Shown: positions 5,333-12,956 of the stretch, piece after piece | Layout: every line of letters begins with the position of its first letter | Position numbering within the stretch: the first letter of the stretch is position 1 | NCBI GenBank assembly: GCA_946633495.1 | Contig: CAMPAX010000048.1 | Span: forward strand, 1 to 12,956 | From: an uncultured Lachnospiraceae bacterium | GTDB taxonomy: Bacteria; Bacillota; Clostridia; Lachnospirales; Lachnospiraceae | Reading direction: 5' to 3' | DNA: 12,956 nucleotides | The notes under the pieces: generated by a model | What the model saw: only the letters and a program-made list of their open reading frames with translations | What the model was told of the DNA's origin: nothing | The model's database searches: none | Program-made: the position numbers and the translations under genes

Positions 5333-8300
5333 TTACGGATTCTGACATACTCCCTGGCTGTCAAAGGTGTATGACTTTCCGTCGATCACCATGGTTGTAT
5401 CGTGTACCATGATGCCGTCCGTACCGAAATAGTACCATTTCCCACCGATCTTTTTCCACTTCGTGACCATATGGCCTCCCGGTGAGCTCAGGAAATACCA
5501 TTCTCCTTTATACTCCAGCCAGCCGGTCTTCATCTCACCGCTTTCCGGGTCGAGATAGTACCACTTGCCGCCGGTCTTGACCCAGCCAGTCATCATAATG
5601 CCGCTTTTCGGATTCATGTAATAATACTTTCCGCTGACATTTACCCAACCGGTCTGCATAGCGCCGCTGGCGGGATCCAGGTAGTACCACTTTCCGCCGG
5701 TCTTAAGCCAGCCGGTCTTCATCGCACCGGTGGCGGGATCCAGGTAATACCACTTACCGCCCACCTTCTGCCATCCGGTCATCATATAGCCGTTGGCATC
5801 AAAGTAGTAGTACTTTCCTCCCAGTTTCTCCCAGCAAAGTGTCGCCCACGTGCCGTCTTTCCGCTTGTAGCACCAGCCTTCAGCGTCTTCGTTCCACCCG
5901 ATGCGGTAGTTGATCTTAAAGGTAACCTGCTTTTCACCGGTGTAGTTTCCACGTCCCACAAAGGTCATGGTTGCCTTCCCCACCAGTATGTTATTTTCAT
6001 AGCGGATCTCGTAATCGGTTCCGTCATTCGAAAGCACTTTGCCGTCTACCGTAAGTGTCGCACCCTTCTGTTCCAGGGGTTCCCCGGTATAGGTAAGATT
6101 CTTTACTCCGCTTACCGTACCGCCGGAAATGTCGATCTTGTTCTTTACAAAAAACTCACCCTTACATTTCCACTGGCTTCCGCTTCGGAAGAGGGAGCAG
6201 GAGAGTCCGTTAAATGTTCCGCTTACCGAGGTCTTGCCTTCCGGGAACTGATATCCATCTTCCGGAGCAGCGTAAAACTCAACCCAGTATCTGCTGCCTT
6301 TTTCAAAGGTTCCGCTTGTCATGATCCCTTTCGTATCCAGCCAATGGGCATCGTAGAGCTTAAGTCCTTCGGTGGTGGTGGAAAGCCGAGGTGTGTCGGT
6401 CGCCGATTCACCCACTGTCGGCGGATCGAAGGTTATGACAAAGGATCCGATCACCGGCGGAAGTCCGCCTTCCTCGGTTGCCGTAAATTCGTATTCCACA
6501 TGCCAGCATTGCTGTTTTCCAATGTTGATGGTAGACTTCGGGCAGTATTTTCCATTTACATGGATCTTAGTCTTATCCGTCACTTCCGCGGTAGAACCCC
6601 AATAGAGGTTGAGCGTTGCAAGATACTGCTTATCCTTCATAAAGGTGTCCGTCGAGCCCATATTGGACCAGCTTCCGCTTGCCGACTTCACCTTCCACGC
6701 ACCCGAAACAAGGTTTGCGCTTTGTGCAACGGCTATGGTATTCGGTTTCAATGCTGCGGTATCCCCGATCTTCGGAATGGGCAGCTTAATAAACTCATCC
6801 TGGATCTTTCTTACATATTCCTTCGGCAGGATGTGGCCGTAAGCCACGATCTGTTTACATGTATTGCAGTAGGTATCTCCGCTGTAGCCCGCTTCCTCCT
6901 TAGTCGGTTTCTTATAGTTGACCACCTCTGTATCCATATGGCAGGACGGAACGATCCTTCCACGCTGGATCAACTTCCCGCAATGACTGCAGAATTGATC
7001 ACCCGTGTACCCGTCTTCGGTACAGGTTGCTTCCTTTTCATCCTCGGTAACCTTCGCATACTTGCTGTGATCGAAGCCGGTGGATTTACCTCTGACCTTT
7101 TCTCCGCAGGTGCCGCAGCGGTAGTACCCCTCAAAACCTCTTTCTTCACAGCTTCCCTTGATCTGGGTTCCCGCGATAAAGGTGAGCGGACCGTCATGGC
7201 TTTTCTTCAGCGGCGGGATGGGATTTCCCGTCTTCACAAGCTTTCCGCAGTCCGCACATACCGTATCCCCGGTATAACCCGCGATACAGCAGACCGTTGC
7301 TTTTTTATTGACCACCTTGGTGGATCCGTGGGTACAATCAGCGAATACCGGATCAAATGTGATACAGCCGCCCTGCATTCCGGGATCGGTCTTCATCACA
7401 GCCGTCCAATCCCCGTCCGCCAGCTTCGTAAATGTGAAATACGATGTCACATCTTTCTTATCTTCCGTATATTCACCGGTCCTCTTCCTGCACTCCGCCT
7501 TCCATCCGGTGATCTTCTTATCCGCGAAATCTCTTTTGCTGGTTCTCGCCCAGTAACGCAGAAGGTTCACCCGGATCGTCAGTGTATCCTCCTTAGTAAA
7601 TGTCGTCTTGCTCAGTATCCCTGCTTTTGCCACATATCCGAGATAGTTTGACTTTGTCCAGAAGTTCTCCGGATTCGGGTCATTTTTACTGAACCCGCAG
7701 TCCGTGCAATCCAGACGGAACGCTCCATGCTCGGATTCATACGGTGTAGCCACGATATAGGGTTCAAAATGATGCAGCTCGTGAGTGATATGCCCACAGT
7801 CCGGAATGTCACAGATGAGCGCATGCTCAAAGTCTGTGGTGTGTTCTTCGTCGATGGTGAAGTTATCGTAGGTATGATCATGTTTCTGGAAATACTCCGT
7901 ATAGCCGCAGACCCGGCAGGAATGCTTAAGCCACTCTCTTCCCTTGGTATCCTCGCCTGCATATTCTCCGGGATCGAAGGTATGCTTCCGGATCTTTCCG
8001 TACTCCATCCCGCAGCCGTCGCAGCAGCGGATATGTCCTTCGGAGCCTTTCCAGGTTATGATCTTGCCGCTGTCCTTAAGCTTAAAGCTGTTCTCATCGG
8101 AGGTATAATAATCAAACCAGTGGTAGGTATGCTTTGCCGTAAGCGTTACAGTGTCGGATTCAATCCATTCCAGGGTAGAGTCCATATTCTTCACCGTTTC
8201 ATCGGCTACAAAGCATTTGATCTCATAGGTTTCATAGCAGGCGTCATTCGGCACAGCGATCACCATCATATTGCTGTCACAGCTCTTGGTGATCCTGAAT

Positions 8301-9667
8301 TTGCAACCATCCGAATCCACCGGCATCCAATATTTTTCACCGACCTTACGAAAAACCCACTTATAATGCAGTTTTCCTTTCCCCACTGCCTCCAGGCGGA
8401 ATTTCACCTTATGGGAATCCTTTCCGTAAGAAGCATTCCAGGGATTCACCACACCCACTGCGGACACCGGCTGCTGAGTGATGGCGAGGGGAATCCCTTT
8501 AACATAACCACAAACCGTACAACATCCCTTACTGTCAAAGGTGTGGTTTTCCTTACCTGTAATGTGTCCGGCAGAATCGCAGTACATGCAATCCTTCCAG
8601 TGCTGGGTCGTATTGTAAGTATATCTTGCCCGCGGCACCGCAGAAGTATGCTTTGCCGGGGTAATACCTTTATGCTTTACGGCCAGATGCTCATCGAAAT
8701 CCGGATCTGAGATACACTGATCACCGCAGGTACAACCTTCCGCTTCGCAAAGCTCCTCGCAGCATTCCCTGCAACGACTCACTCCGTTTGCTTCACAGGT
8801 TTCGCACTGTACTGTGTCACAGAAGCATACTCCGCAATCCTCGCAGAAATGCTCCGCATAATCCGGATCCTCTATGCACATTCCCGCAGAACATTCGGAC
8901 TCGGACTCACAGCAATCCAGACACAGTTCGCAGTACGGGCACTGTTCGATCTCATCAAAGCAGGCGCCGCACTCCCCGCAGATATGCTCATCCCAACCCG
9001 GACCTTCCACGCAGTAATTTCCGCAGTCACAGCCAAGATCCTCTGCATGGCTGATGCAGCAATCCTCGCAAAGGCCGCAGGAGCTGCAGATCTCCAGATC
9101 CTCTACGAGATTACATCTTCCGCATTCCTCGCAGATCACATGACATTCCACGCAGTGCTCCCCGTTGCCGTCACCCTCTTCGCAGAAGTCGGTCACTGTA
9201 GCGCAGGCTCCGCATTCCACGCAGTGGAACACATCCCCTTCCTCTGCCGCGCACTCCTCACAGAAGCCGCAGTCCTCACAGATCTCGCCTGCGCAGGAGT
9301 CACATCGGAAGCATACACCGCAGAGTGCCTCAGGTTCATGACAGAAACACTCACCGCAATCCATGCAGTGAAATCCCTCTTCCTTAAGACATTCCACACA
9401 GTTGTGGGAGTTGTCACAGAATTCAACACTCTGAAGACACTCACCGCATAAGGAACAATGTGTCATCTCATGACAGTCATTATCCGTTGCTTCTTCGGAA
9501 CATGCCCCGCACATTCCGCACCGGTACCCATCCCACCGGTACTTGCCACAGTACCAGCAATAATCCCCATCCTCGTAATCAGCCCTCGCCGCATCCTTCG
9601 ACAGCATAAGGGATCCAAGGATCATACACAATGCCATGAGCATGGCAAACCATCTTCTTTTTCTCAT
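5333..9667 (-). CDS. Secreted cysteine-rich surface protein with cell-wall-binding repeats
   Basis: A 1444-residue protein of unknown role, exported and probably non-covalently attached to the cell wall. Residues 1-29 are a signal peptide (MRKRR, a hydrophobic core, then AARA before the mature end). Residues 37-318 contain about 64 cysteines, mostly as CxxC pairs in an acidic background. Residues 359-390 and 545-660 hold zinc-ribbon-like pieces (CCTVCGY, CRVCGY, CTDCGF), with Ig-like sequence between them. Residues 780-950 hold four modules built on GYTGD-x3-C-x2-CGK. An MBG-like module (LTYTGEPLEQKGATLTVDG to GNYTGEKQVTFKI) precedes the end. From about 1280 there are seven to eight choline-binding-type repeats such as GGKWYYLDPATGAMKTGW. 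The open frame begins at 9724, but the ATG at 9667 has AAGGGGG at ideal spacing and starts the signal peptide. It sits between gltB and gltD in the same direction, with its own promoter. Metal binding is inference; no catalytic domain is recognised. Confidence 0.9.
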   Translation of the reverse strand: MRKRRWFAMLMALCMILGSLMLSKDAARADYEDGDYCWYCGKYRWDGYRCGMCGACSEEATDNDCHEMTHCSLCGECLQSVEFCDNSHNCVECLKEEGFHCMDCGECFCHEPEALCGVCFRCDSCAGEICEDCGFCEECAAEEGDVFHCVECGACATVTDFCEEGDGNGEHCVECHVICEECGRCNLVEDLEICSSCGLCEDCCISHAEDLGCDCGNYCVEGPGWDEHICGECGACFDEIEQCPYCELCLDCCESESECSAGMCIEDPDYAEHFCEDCGVCFCDTVQCETCEANGVSRCRECCEELCEAEGCTCGDQCISDPDFDEHLAVKHKGITPAKHTSAVPRARYTYNTTQHWKDCMYCDSAGHITGKENHTFDSKGCCTVCGYVKGIPLAITQQPVSAVGVVNPWNASYGKDSHKVKFRLEAVGKGKLHYKWVFRKVGEKYWMPVDSDGCKFRITKSCDSNMMVIAVPNDACYETYEIKCFVADETVKNMDSTLEWIESDTVTLTAKHTYHWFDYYTSDENSFKLKDSGKIITWKGSEGHIRCCDGCGMEYGKIRKHTFDPGEYAGEDTKGREWLKHSCRVCGYTEYFQKHDHTYDNFTIDEEHTTDFEHALICDIPDCGHITHELHHFEPYIVATPYESEHGAFRLDCTDCGFSKNDPNPENFWTKSNYLGYVAKAGILSKTTFTKEDTLTIRVNLLRYWARTSKRDFADKKITGWKAECRKRTGEYTEDKKDVTSYFTFTKLADGDWTAVMKTDPGMQGGCITFDPVFADCTHGSTKVVNKKATVCCIAGYTGDTVCADCGKLVKTGNPIPPLKKSHDGPLTFIAGTQIKGSCEERGFEGYYRCGTCGEKVRGKSTGFDHSKYAKVTEDEKEATCTEDGYTGDQFCSHCGKLIQRGRIVPSCHMDTEVVNYKKPTKEEAGYSGDTYCNTCKQIVAYGHILPKEYVRKIQDEFIKLPIPKIGDTAALKPNTIAVAQSANLVSGAWKVKSASGSWSNMGSTDTFMKDKQYLATLNLYWGSTAEVTDKTKIHVNGKYCPKSTINIGKQQCWHVEYEFTATEEGGLPPVIGSFVITFDPPTVGESATDTPRLSTTTEGLKLYDAHWLDTKGIMTSGTFEKGSRYWVEFYAAPEDGYQFPEGKTSVSGTFNGLSCSLFRSGSQWKCKGEFFVKNKIDISGGTVSGVKNLTYTGEPLEQKGATLTVDGKVLSNDGTDYEIRYENNILVGKATMTFVGRGNYTGEKQVTFKINYRIGWNEDAEGWCYKRKDGTWATLCWEKLGGKYYYFDANGYMMTGWQKVGGKWYYLDPATGAMKTGWLKTGGKWYYLDPASGAMQTGWVNVSGKYYYMNPKSGIMMTGWVKTGGKWYYLDPESGEMKTGWLEYKGEWYFLSSPGGHMVTKWKKIGGKWYYFGTDGIMVHDTTMVIDGKSYTFDSQGVCQNP
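5336..5830 (-). repeat. C-terminal cell-wall-binding repeats (CW_binding_1-like)
   Basis: Tandem units of about 20-21 codons in the surface-protein gene, residues about 1280-1444. Seven clear units follow the pattern G-G-K-W-Y-Y-[LF]-D-x2-[ST]-G-x-M-x-T-G-W, and an eighth, degraded one (IDGKSYTFDSQG) comes last. The middle units are near-identical in DNA, suggesting recent duplication or conversion. Known members of this family bind choline or other wall polymers through the aromatic residues. Confidence 0.88.
8708..9559 (-). repeat. Cysteine-rich segment with degenerate tandem units
   Basis: Codons 37-320 of the surface-protein gene; about 22% of residues are cysteine. Three successive units of roughly 50 residues are visible from residue 203, each with CC, then a CxC or CxxxC stretch, then C-[IV]-x2-P-x-[WYF]-x-EH: VEGPGWDEH, IEDPDYAEH and ISDPDFDEH. 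The first two continue with C-x2-CG-x-CF; in the third the cysteines are lost (LAVKH). The earlier part (37-200) is less regular but uses the same CxxCGxC spacing. This is consistent with repeated small metal-binding knuckles. Confidence 0.75.
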
Positions 9668-9747
9668 GAAAGCCCCCTTTCCTTCCTTTACCGCAATTAC
9701 CCCATCAACCACATCATTTATCATTTATATTTTCCCGTACACACAAA

Positions 9748-9777
9748 ATATTAACATGGAAAGCATAATTCTGGCAA
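9748..9777 (-). promoter_or_regulatory. Likely promoter of the surface-protein gene
   Basis: Minus-strand -35 TTGCCA (9772-9777) and -10 TAATAT (9748-9753) with an 18-bp spacer, about 75 bp upstream of the ATG at 9667. The match is fair. Its position after the gltB terminator makes independent transcription likely. Confidence 0.45.
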
Positions 9778-9856
9778 TTATTTTCTGTCTTTTTCCGCAA
9801 GACACCTGATCTTTACAAAGGCTTCCCACATTTACGTTCAAATCAGGGGATCATCG

Positions 9857-9886
9857 TGTCATCCTGAGGGGGTGCACGCAGATTCC
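9857..9886. repeat. Degenerate copy of the dispersed repeat found inside gltB
   Basis: TGTCATCCTGAG followed by a diverged stretch and GATTCC resembles the 37-bp unit at 10947-10983 (TGTCATTCTGAG ... GAATCTTTCC) in the same orientation. It lies in the intergenic space just past the gltB terminator. Only the first half is well matched. Confidence 0.4.
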
Positions 9887-9890
9887 ATTT

Positions 9891-9924
9891 AAAAAGAGCC
9901 GTTGCACAAACGTGTAACAGCTCT
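9891..9924 (-). terminator. Intrinsic terminator of gltB
   Basis: Beginning 14 nt after the gltB stop codon, AGAGCUGUUACAC pairs with GUGCAACGGCUCU (12 of 13 positions, one G-U) around the loop GUUU, followed directly by a U run. This is a strong Rho-independent terminator. It separates gltB from the surface-protein gene and gltD. Confidence 0.88.
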
Positions 9925-9938
9925 CTAATTGGTGAGGA

Positions 9939-12900
9939 TTACCCTACCAGCTCGGTGAAGGCTTCGATCTGGGCCTCCTCACGGCTGAGTCCCTTCTCCT
10001 CATATTGCGCCGTCAGGTGAAGCATGGCTTTATAATCCGTAGGAATGATCTTCTTGAATCTTCCGATCTCTTCTTCAAAATGCTCCAGAATCCATGCTCC
10101 CTTCTTTGATCCGGTAAGCTTTACATGGGTTTCAATGATCCGGCGAAGCTCCTCCTTCTCCTTTCTCTGCTCCACCTTCTCCATCAGTACCAGCTGCTTG
10201 TTCAGGTTCTTATACAGGTTGCTCTCCTCATCCAGAACATAGGCGATCCCGCCGCTCATACCTGCAGCAAAGTTCTTGCCTGTAGGTCCGAGGATCACAA
10301 CCTTACCTCCGGTCATATATTCGCAGCCATGCTCTCCCACACCTTCCACAACGGCAGTCACACCGGAGTTCCGGATGCAGAAGCGTTCACCCGCCATTCC
10401 TGCGATATAAGCCTCACCGGCGGTAGCTCCGTAGAGAGCCACATTTCCGATTATGATATTCTCCTCCGGATCGTAAGCTGCTTCCTTCGGCGCCTTTACG
10501 ATCAGCCTGCCGCCGGAAAGCCCCTTTCCGAAATAATCGTTGCTGTCTCCGGTAAGCTCCAGGGTAACGCCCTTCGGTACAAATGCACCAAAGCTCTGTC
10601 CTCCGGCTCCCGTACAGTCCACATGAATGGTATCCTCCGTAAGCCCCTCCGGGTTATGGCGGGTCACCTCTGCACCAAGCAGCGTTCCGAAGGAACGGTC
10701 GATGTTCTCCACCTGTACGGACAGCCTGCAAGCCTTTCCTTTCTTTACTGCCTGCTGAACTGCCTTATTCGCAAGGAGAACCTTCTCATCCTTTGTCTCT
10801 TCCAGCTTGAAGTCATAGGCCTTCTCCGGATGGAAGGTCTGCTGCTTCCGGTCGAAGCCGGAAAGATCCGCCAGGATGCGGTCAAAGAGGAGTTCCTCTG
10901 CATGGTTCCGTGCGACAGGCTCCTTCGCTCCGCTCAGGATGACACGGTTGTCATTCTGAGCCGCAGGCGAAGAATCTTTCCGCATAACAGCCCCGTTGCC
11001 ATTCCGGTTCGCTTTGTTGTCATTCTGAGCCGCAGGCGAAGAATCTTTCCGCTTCAGCAGATCCGTCCGGCCCACCATCTCCGCGATGGTGCGTACTCCC
11101 AGCTTCGCCATATACTCCCGCAGTTCTCTTGCGATGAACCGCATGAAATTCTCCACATACTCCGGCTTACCCAAAAATTGCTTCCGAAGCTCCGGATTCT
11201 GGGTTGCCACACCCATGGGGCAGGTATCCTGATGGCATACCCGCATCATGACACATCCCAGTGTTACCAGCGGAGCCGTGGCAAAGCCGAATTCCTCTGC
11301 TCCGAGCAGCGCTGCGACAGCCACATCCCGGCCGCTCATCAGCTTGCCGTCCGTCTCGATCACCACCTGATCCCGAAGCCCGTTGAGCAGCAGAGTCTGA
11401 TGTGTCTCCGCCAGTCCCAGCTCCCAGGGAAGACCCGCATTATGGATCGATGACAGCGGTGCCGCACCGGTTCCTCCGTCATAGCCCGAAACCAGGATCA
11501 CCTGTGCACCCGCTTTGGCAACACCTGCCGCCACGGTTCCCACGCCCGCTTCCGAAACAAGCTTCACTGAGATCCGTGCATTCTTATTTGCATTCTTCAG
11601 ATCATAGATCAGTTCCGCCAGATCCTCGATGGAGTAAATATCATGATGCGGCGGCGGTGAGATCAGGGACACACCGGGGGTGGAATGTCTGGTCTTTGCG
11701 ATCCAGGGATAAACCTTCTTTCCCGGAAGATGTCCGCCCTCGCCGGGCTTTGCGCCCTGTGCCATCTTGATCTGGATCTCCCGTGCACTGACCAGATATT
11801 TACTTGTAACGCCAAACCGTCCGCTGGCCACCTGCTTGATGGCCGAGCTCTTATCATCTGCGCTTCCCGCGGTTGCCAGACGCTCGTCACTTTCTCCGCC
11901 CTCACCGCTGTTGGATTTTCCATGAAGGTGATTCATGGCGATGGCAAGACAGGTATGGGCCTCTTCGGAAATGGATCCATAGGACATGGCCCCGGTCTTA
12001 AACCGACGAACGATCTCATCCTCACTCTCCACTTCTTCCAGCGGAATTCCTTCTGCCGGATAATTGAACTCCAGAAGACTCCGAAGATACCCGGTCTCCT
12101 CTGCGTCCACCATTTCCGTGTACTGCCTGAACCGGTCGTAGCTTCCCTCCCGGGTTGCTGCCTGAAGCATATGTATGGTCCGGGGATTGTAGCGATGCTG
12201 CTCGCCCTGCGCTCTGGACTTATGGCGTCCCATGGCCGTGAGCGAAAGATCGCTGTCCAGACCCAACGGATCAAATGCCTTGCTGTGCTGCGCATCTGCC
12301 GCTGCCGCGATATCCGAAAGGGTGATCCCGCCCACACGGCTTACGGTACCGGTGAAATAGCGATCGATCACATCCCCGGAGATGCCGATGGCTTCGAAGA
12401 TCTTGCTGCCCTGATAGGACTGAATGGTGGAGATTCCCATCTTGGATGCGATCTTCACGATGCCCGCCAGAACCGCCTTATCATAATCATCCACAGCGGC
12501 ATAATAATCCTTTTCTAATAGCCCGTCCTCCACCAGCTCCGCGATGGTTGCATGCGCCAGATAAGGATTCACTGCGGAAGCACCGTATCCAAGCAGCGTT
12601 GCGAAATGGTGTACCTGCCGGGGTTCCCCGGATTCCAGGATCAGAGACATGGCAGTGCATTTTCTTGTAACGACCAAATGCCGGTGCACGGCTGCTACCG
12701 CAAGCAGGGACGGAAGCGCCACATGGTTCTCATCCACGCCGCGGTCCGACAGGATCAGGATATTTGCGCCCTCGCGATATGCCTTGTCAACCTCCACGAA
12801 GAGATGGTCGATGACACGGTCCATGGGGGTGCTCTTATAATACAGTGTGGAAACCTTCGCCACCGCAAAGCCTTCCTTCTTCATATGCTCGATCTTCAGG

Positions 12901-12956
12901 AGATCCAGGTCTGTCAGGATCGGATTGTGGATCTTCAGAACATGACAGTTCTCCGG
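9939..12956 (-). CDS. gltB: Glutamate synthase large subunit, N-terminus cut by window edge
   Basis: Catalyses glutamine + 2-oxoglutarate to two glutamate together with GltD; cytosolic. The frame is open to the right edge, and the first visible residues are PENCHVLKIHNPILTDLDLL, the start of the central domain. About 1005 of the usual 1500 or so residues are present; the glutamine amidotransferase domain and the start codon are outside. The FMN-barrel region has MSYGSISEEAH and GKSNSGEGGE, and the 3Fe-4S cysteines are in C-x5-C-x4-C (11220-11255, ending CPMG). The C-terminal GXGXG beta-helix (about 10250-10700) includes GAGGQSFGAF and YFGKGLSGGRL. Between the barrel and the helix there is an in-frame insert of about 50 residues encoded by dispersed repeats (10918-11052). 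A strong terminator follows the stop. The flanking domains look intact, so the enzyme is probably functional. Confidence 0.98.
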   Translation of the reverse strand, partial: PENCHVLKIHNPILTDLDLLKIEHMKKEGFAVAKVSTLYYKSTPMDRVIDHLFVEVDKAYREGANILILSDRGVDENHVALPSLLAVAAVHRHLVVTRKCTAMSLILESGEPRQVHHFATLLGYGASAVNPYLAHATIAELVEDGLLEKDYYAAVDDYDKAVLAGIVKIASKMGISTIQSYQGSKIFEAIGISGDVIDRYFTGTVSRVGGITLSDIAAAADAQHSKAFDPLGLDSDLSLTAMGRHKSRAQGEQHRYNPRTIHMLQAATREGSYDRFRQYTEMVDAEETGYLRSLLEFNYPAEGIPLEEVESEDEIVRRFKTGAMSYGSISEEAHTCLAIAMNHLHGKSNSGEGGESDERLATAGSADDKSSAIKQVASGRFGVTSKYLVSAREIQIKMAQGAKPGEGGHLPGKKVYPWIAKTRHSTPGVSLISPPPHHDIYSIEDLAELIYDLKNANKNARISVKLVSEAGVGTVAAGVAKAGAQVILVSGYDGGTGAAPLSSIHNAGLPWELGLAETHQTLLLNGLRDQVVIETDGKLMSGRDVAVAALLGAEEFGFATAPLVTLGCVMMRVCHQDTCPMGVATQNPELRKQFLGKPEYVENFMRFIARELREYMAKLGVRTIAEMVGRTDLLKRKDSSPAAQNDNKANRNGNGAVMRKDSSPAAQNDNRVILSGAKEPVARNHAEELLFDRILADLSGFDRKQQTFHPEKAYDFKLEETKDEKVLLANKAVQQAVKKGKACRLSVQVENIDRSFGTLLGAEVTRHNPEGLTEDTIHVDCTGAGGQSFGAFVPKGVTLELTGDSNDYFGKGLSGGRLIVKAPKEAAYDPEENIIIGNVALYGATAGEAYIAGMAGERFCIRNSGVTAVVEGVGEHGCEYMTGGKVVILGPTGKNFAAGMSGGIAYVLDEESNLYKNLNKQLVLMEKVEQRKEKEELRRIIETHVKLTGSKKGAWILEHFEEEIGRFKKIIPTDYKAMLHLTAQYEEKGLSREEAQIEAFTELVG
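10918..11052. repeat. Dispersed REP/MITE-like repeat cluster inserted in frame in gltB
   Basis: Two identical 37-bp direct copies (10947-10983 and 11016-11052), each starting GTTGTCATTCTGAGCC and ending GAATCTTTCCGC, spaced 69 bp (23 codons) apart. A third, inverted relative, TCGCTCCGCTCAGGATGACA, spans 10925-10944. It meets the first copy head to head and forms a near-palindrome, GATGACA-CGGT-TGTCATT. On the gltB strand this encodes RKDSSPAAQNDN twice, then RVILSGAKEPVAR. Sequences of this type (TCATTCTGAGC...GAAGAATCT) are known to me as short dispersed repeats in many bacterial genomes; that part is memory, not a search. Confidence 0.8.

Noticed and set aside
6344..8710. Two long plus-strand frames (435 and 327 codons) opposite the surface-protein gene
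   Set aside because: They lie wholly inside a coherent secreted-protein frame with signal peptide and repeats; their composition is that of translated complement.
9668..9724. Upstream start of the surface protein at 9724
   Set aside because: The ATG at 9667 has an ideal ribosome site and begins the signal peptide; the extension would put 19 polar residues before it.
10125..12518. Long plus-strand frames (442 and 277 codons) opposite gltB
   Set aside because: Antisense to strongly conserved glutamate synthase sequence; no supporting features.

Overview
The window is about 13 kb of a bacterial chromosome. Every gene I can support lies on the minus strand. It looks like a Clostridia genome, most probably Lachnospiraceae-like. 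The reasons are intermediate GC, strong AGGAGG/AAGGGGG-type ribosome sites, a large secreted protein carrying choline-binding-type cell-wall repeats and an MBG-like module, and a CymR-type Rrf2 regulator beside a long-form serine acetyltransferase. That placement is inference; there is no rRNA or other marker here.

Read in the direction of transcription (right to left), the layout is as follows. (1) gltB, glutamate synthase large subunit, whose N-terminal part lies beyond the right edge. It ends in a strong terminator and carries an in-frame block of dispersed repeats in the linker between two domains. (2) A 1444-residue exported surface protein with about 64 cysteines in its first 320 residues, zinc-ribbon-like modules, and seven to eight C-terminal cell-wall-binding repeats. 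(3) gltD, glutamate synthase small subunit, separated from gltB by gene 2. (4) An Rrf2-family regulator of the CymR type. (5) A possible 28-codon ORF. (6) Serine O-acetyltransferase (cysE). (7) pyrG, CTP synthase, whose C-terminal end lies beyond the left edge.

Two regulatory themes stand out. First, gltD and pyrG are each preceded by a copy of the same roughly 85-bp element. It has a near-consensus promoter (TTGACT, 16 nt, TATACT) with an inverted repeat in the spacer, then after a very short leader a long intrinsic-terminator hairpin. The 5' arm of that hairpin can instead form a small hairpin with a hexanucleotide loop. The stems are preserved by different base pairs in the two copies. Both target enzymes consume glutamine, so this looks like a shared nitrogen/glutamine-responsive attenuator, a proposal not tested here. 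Second, the Rrf2 regulator and the neighbouring serine acetyltransferase both end in Tyr-Val-Ile. A C-terminal isoleucine tail is how CysE docks into O-acetylserine sulfhydrylase (CysK), and CymR also works in complex with CysK, so the pair looks like a cysteine-synthesis control module.

No tRNA, rRNA, CRISPR array, transposase or phage gene was found. The long plus-strand reading frames are antisense shadows of the minus-strand genes.
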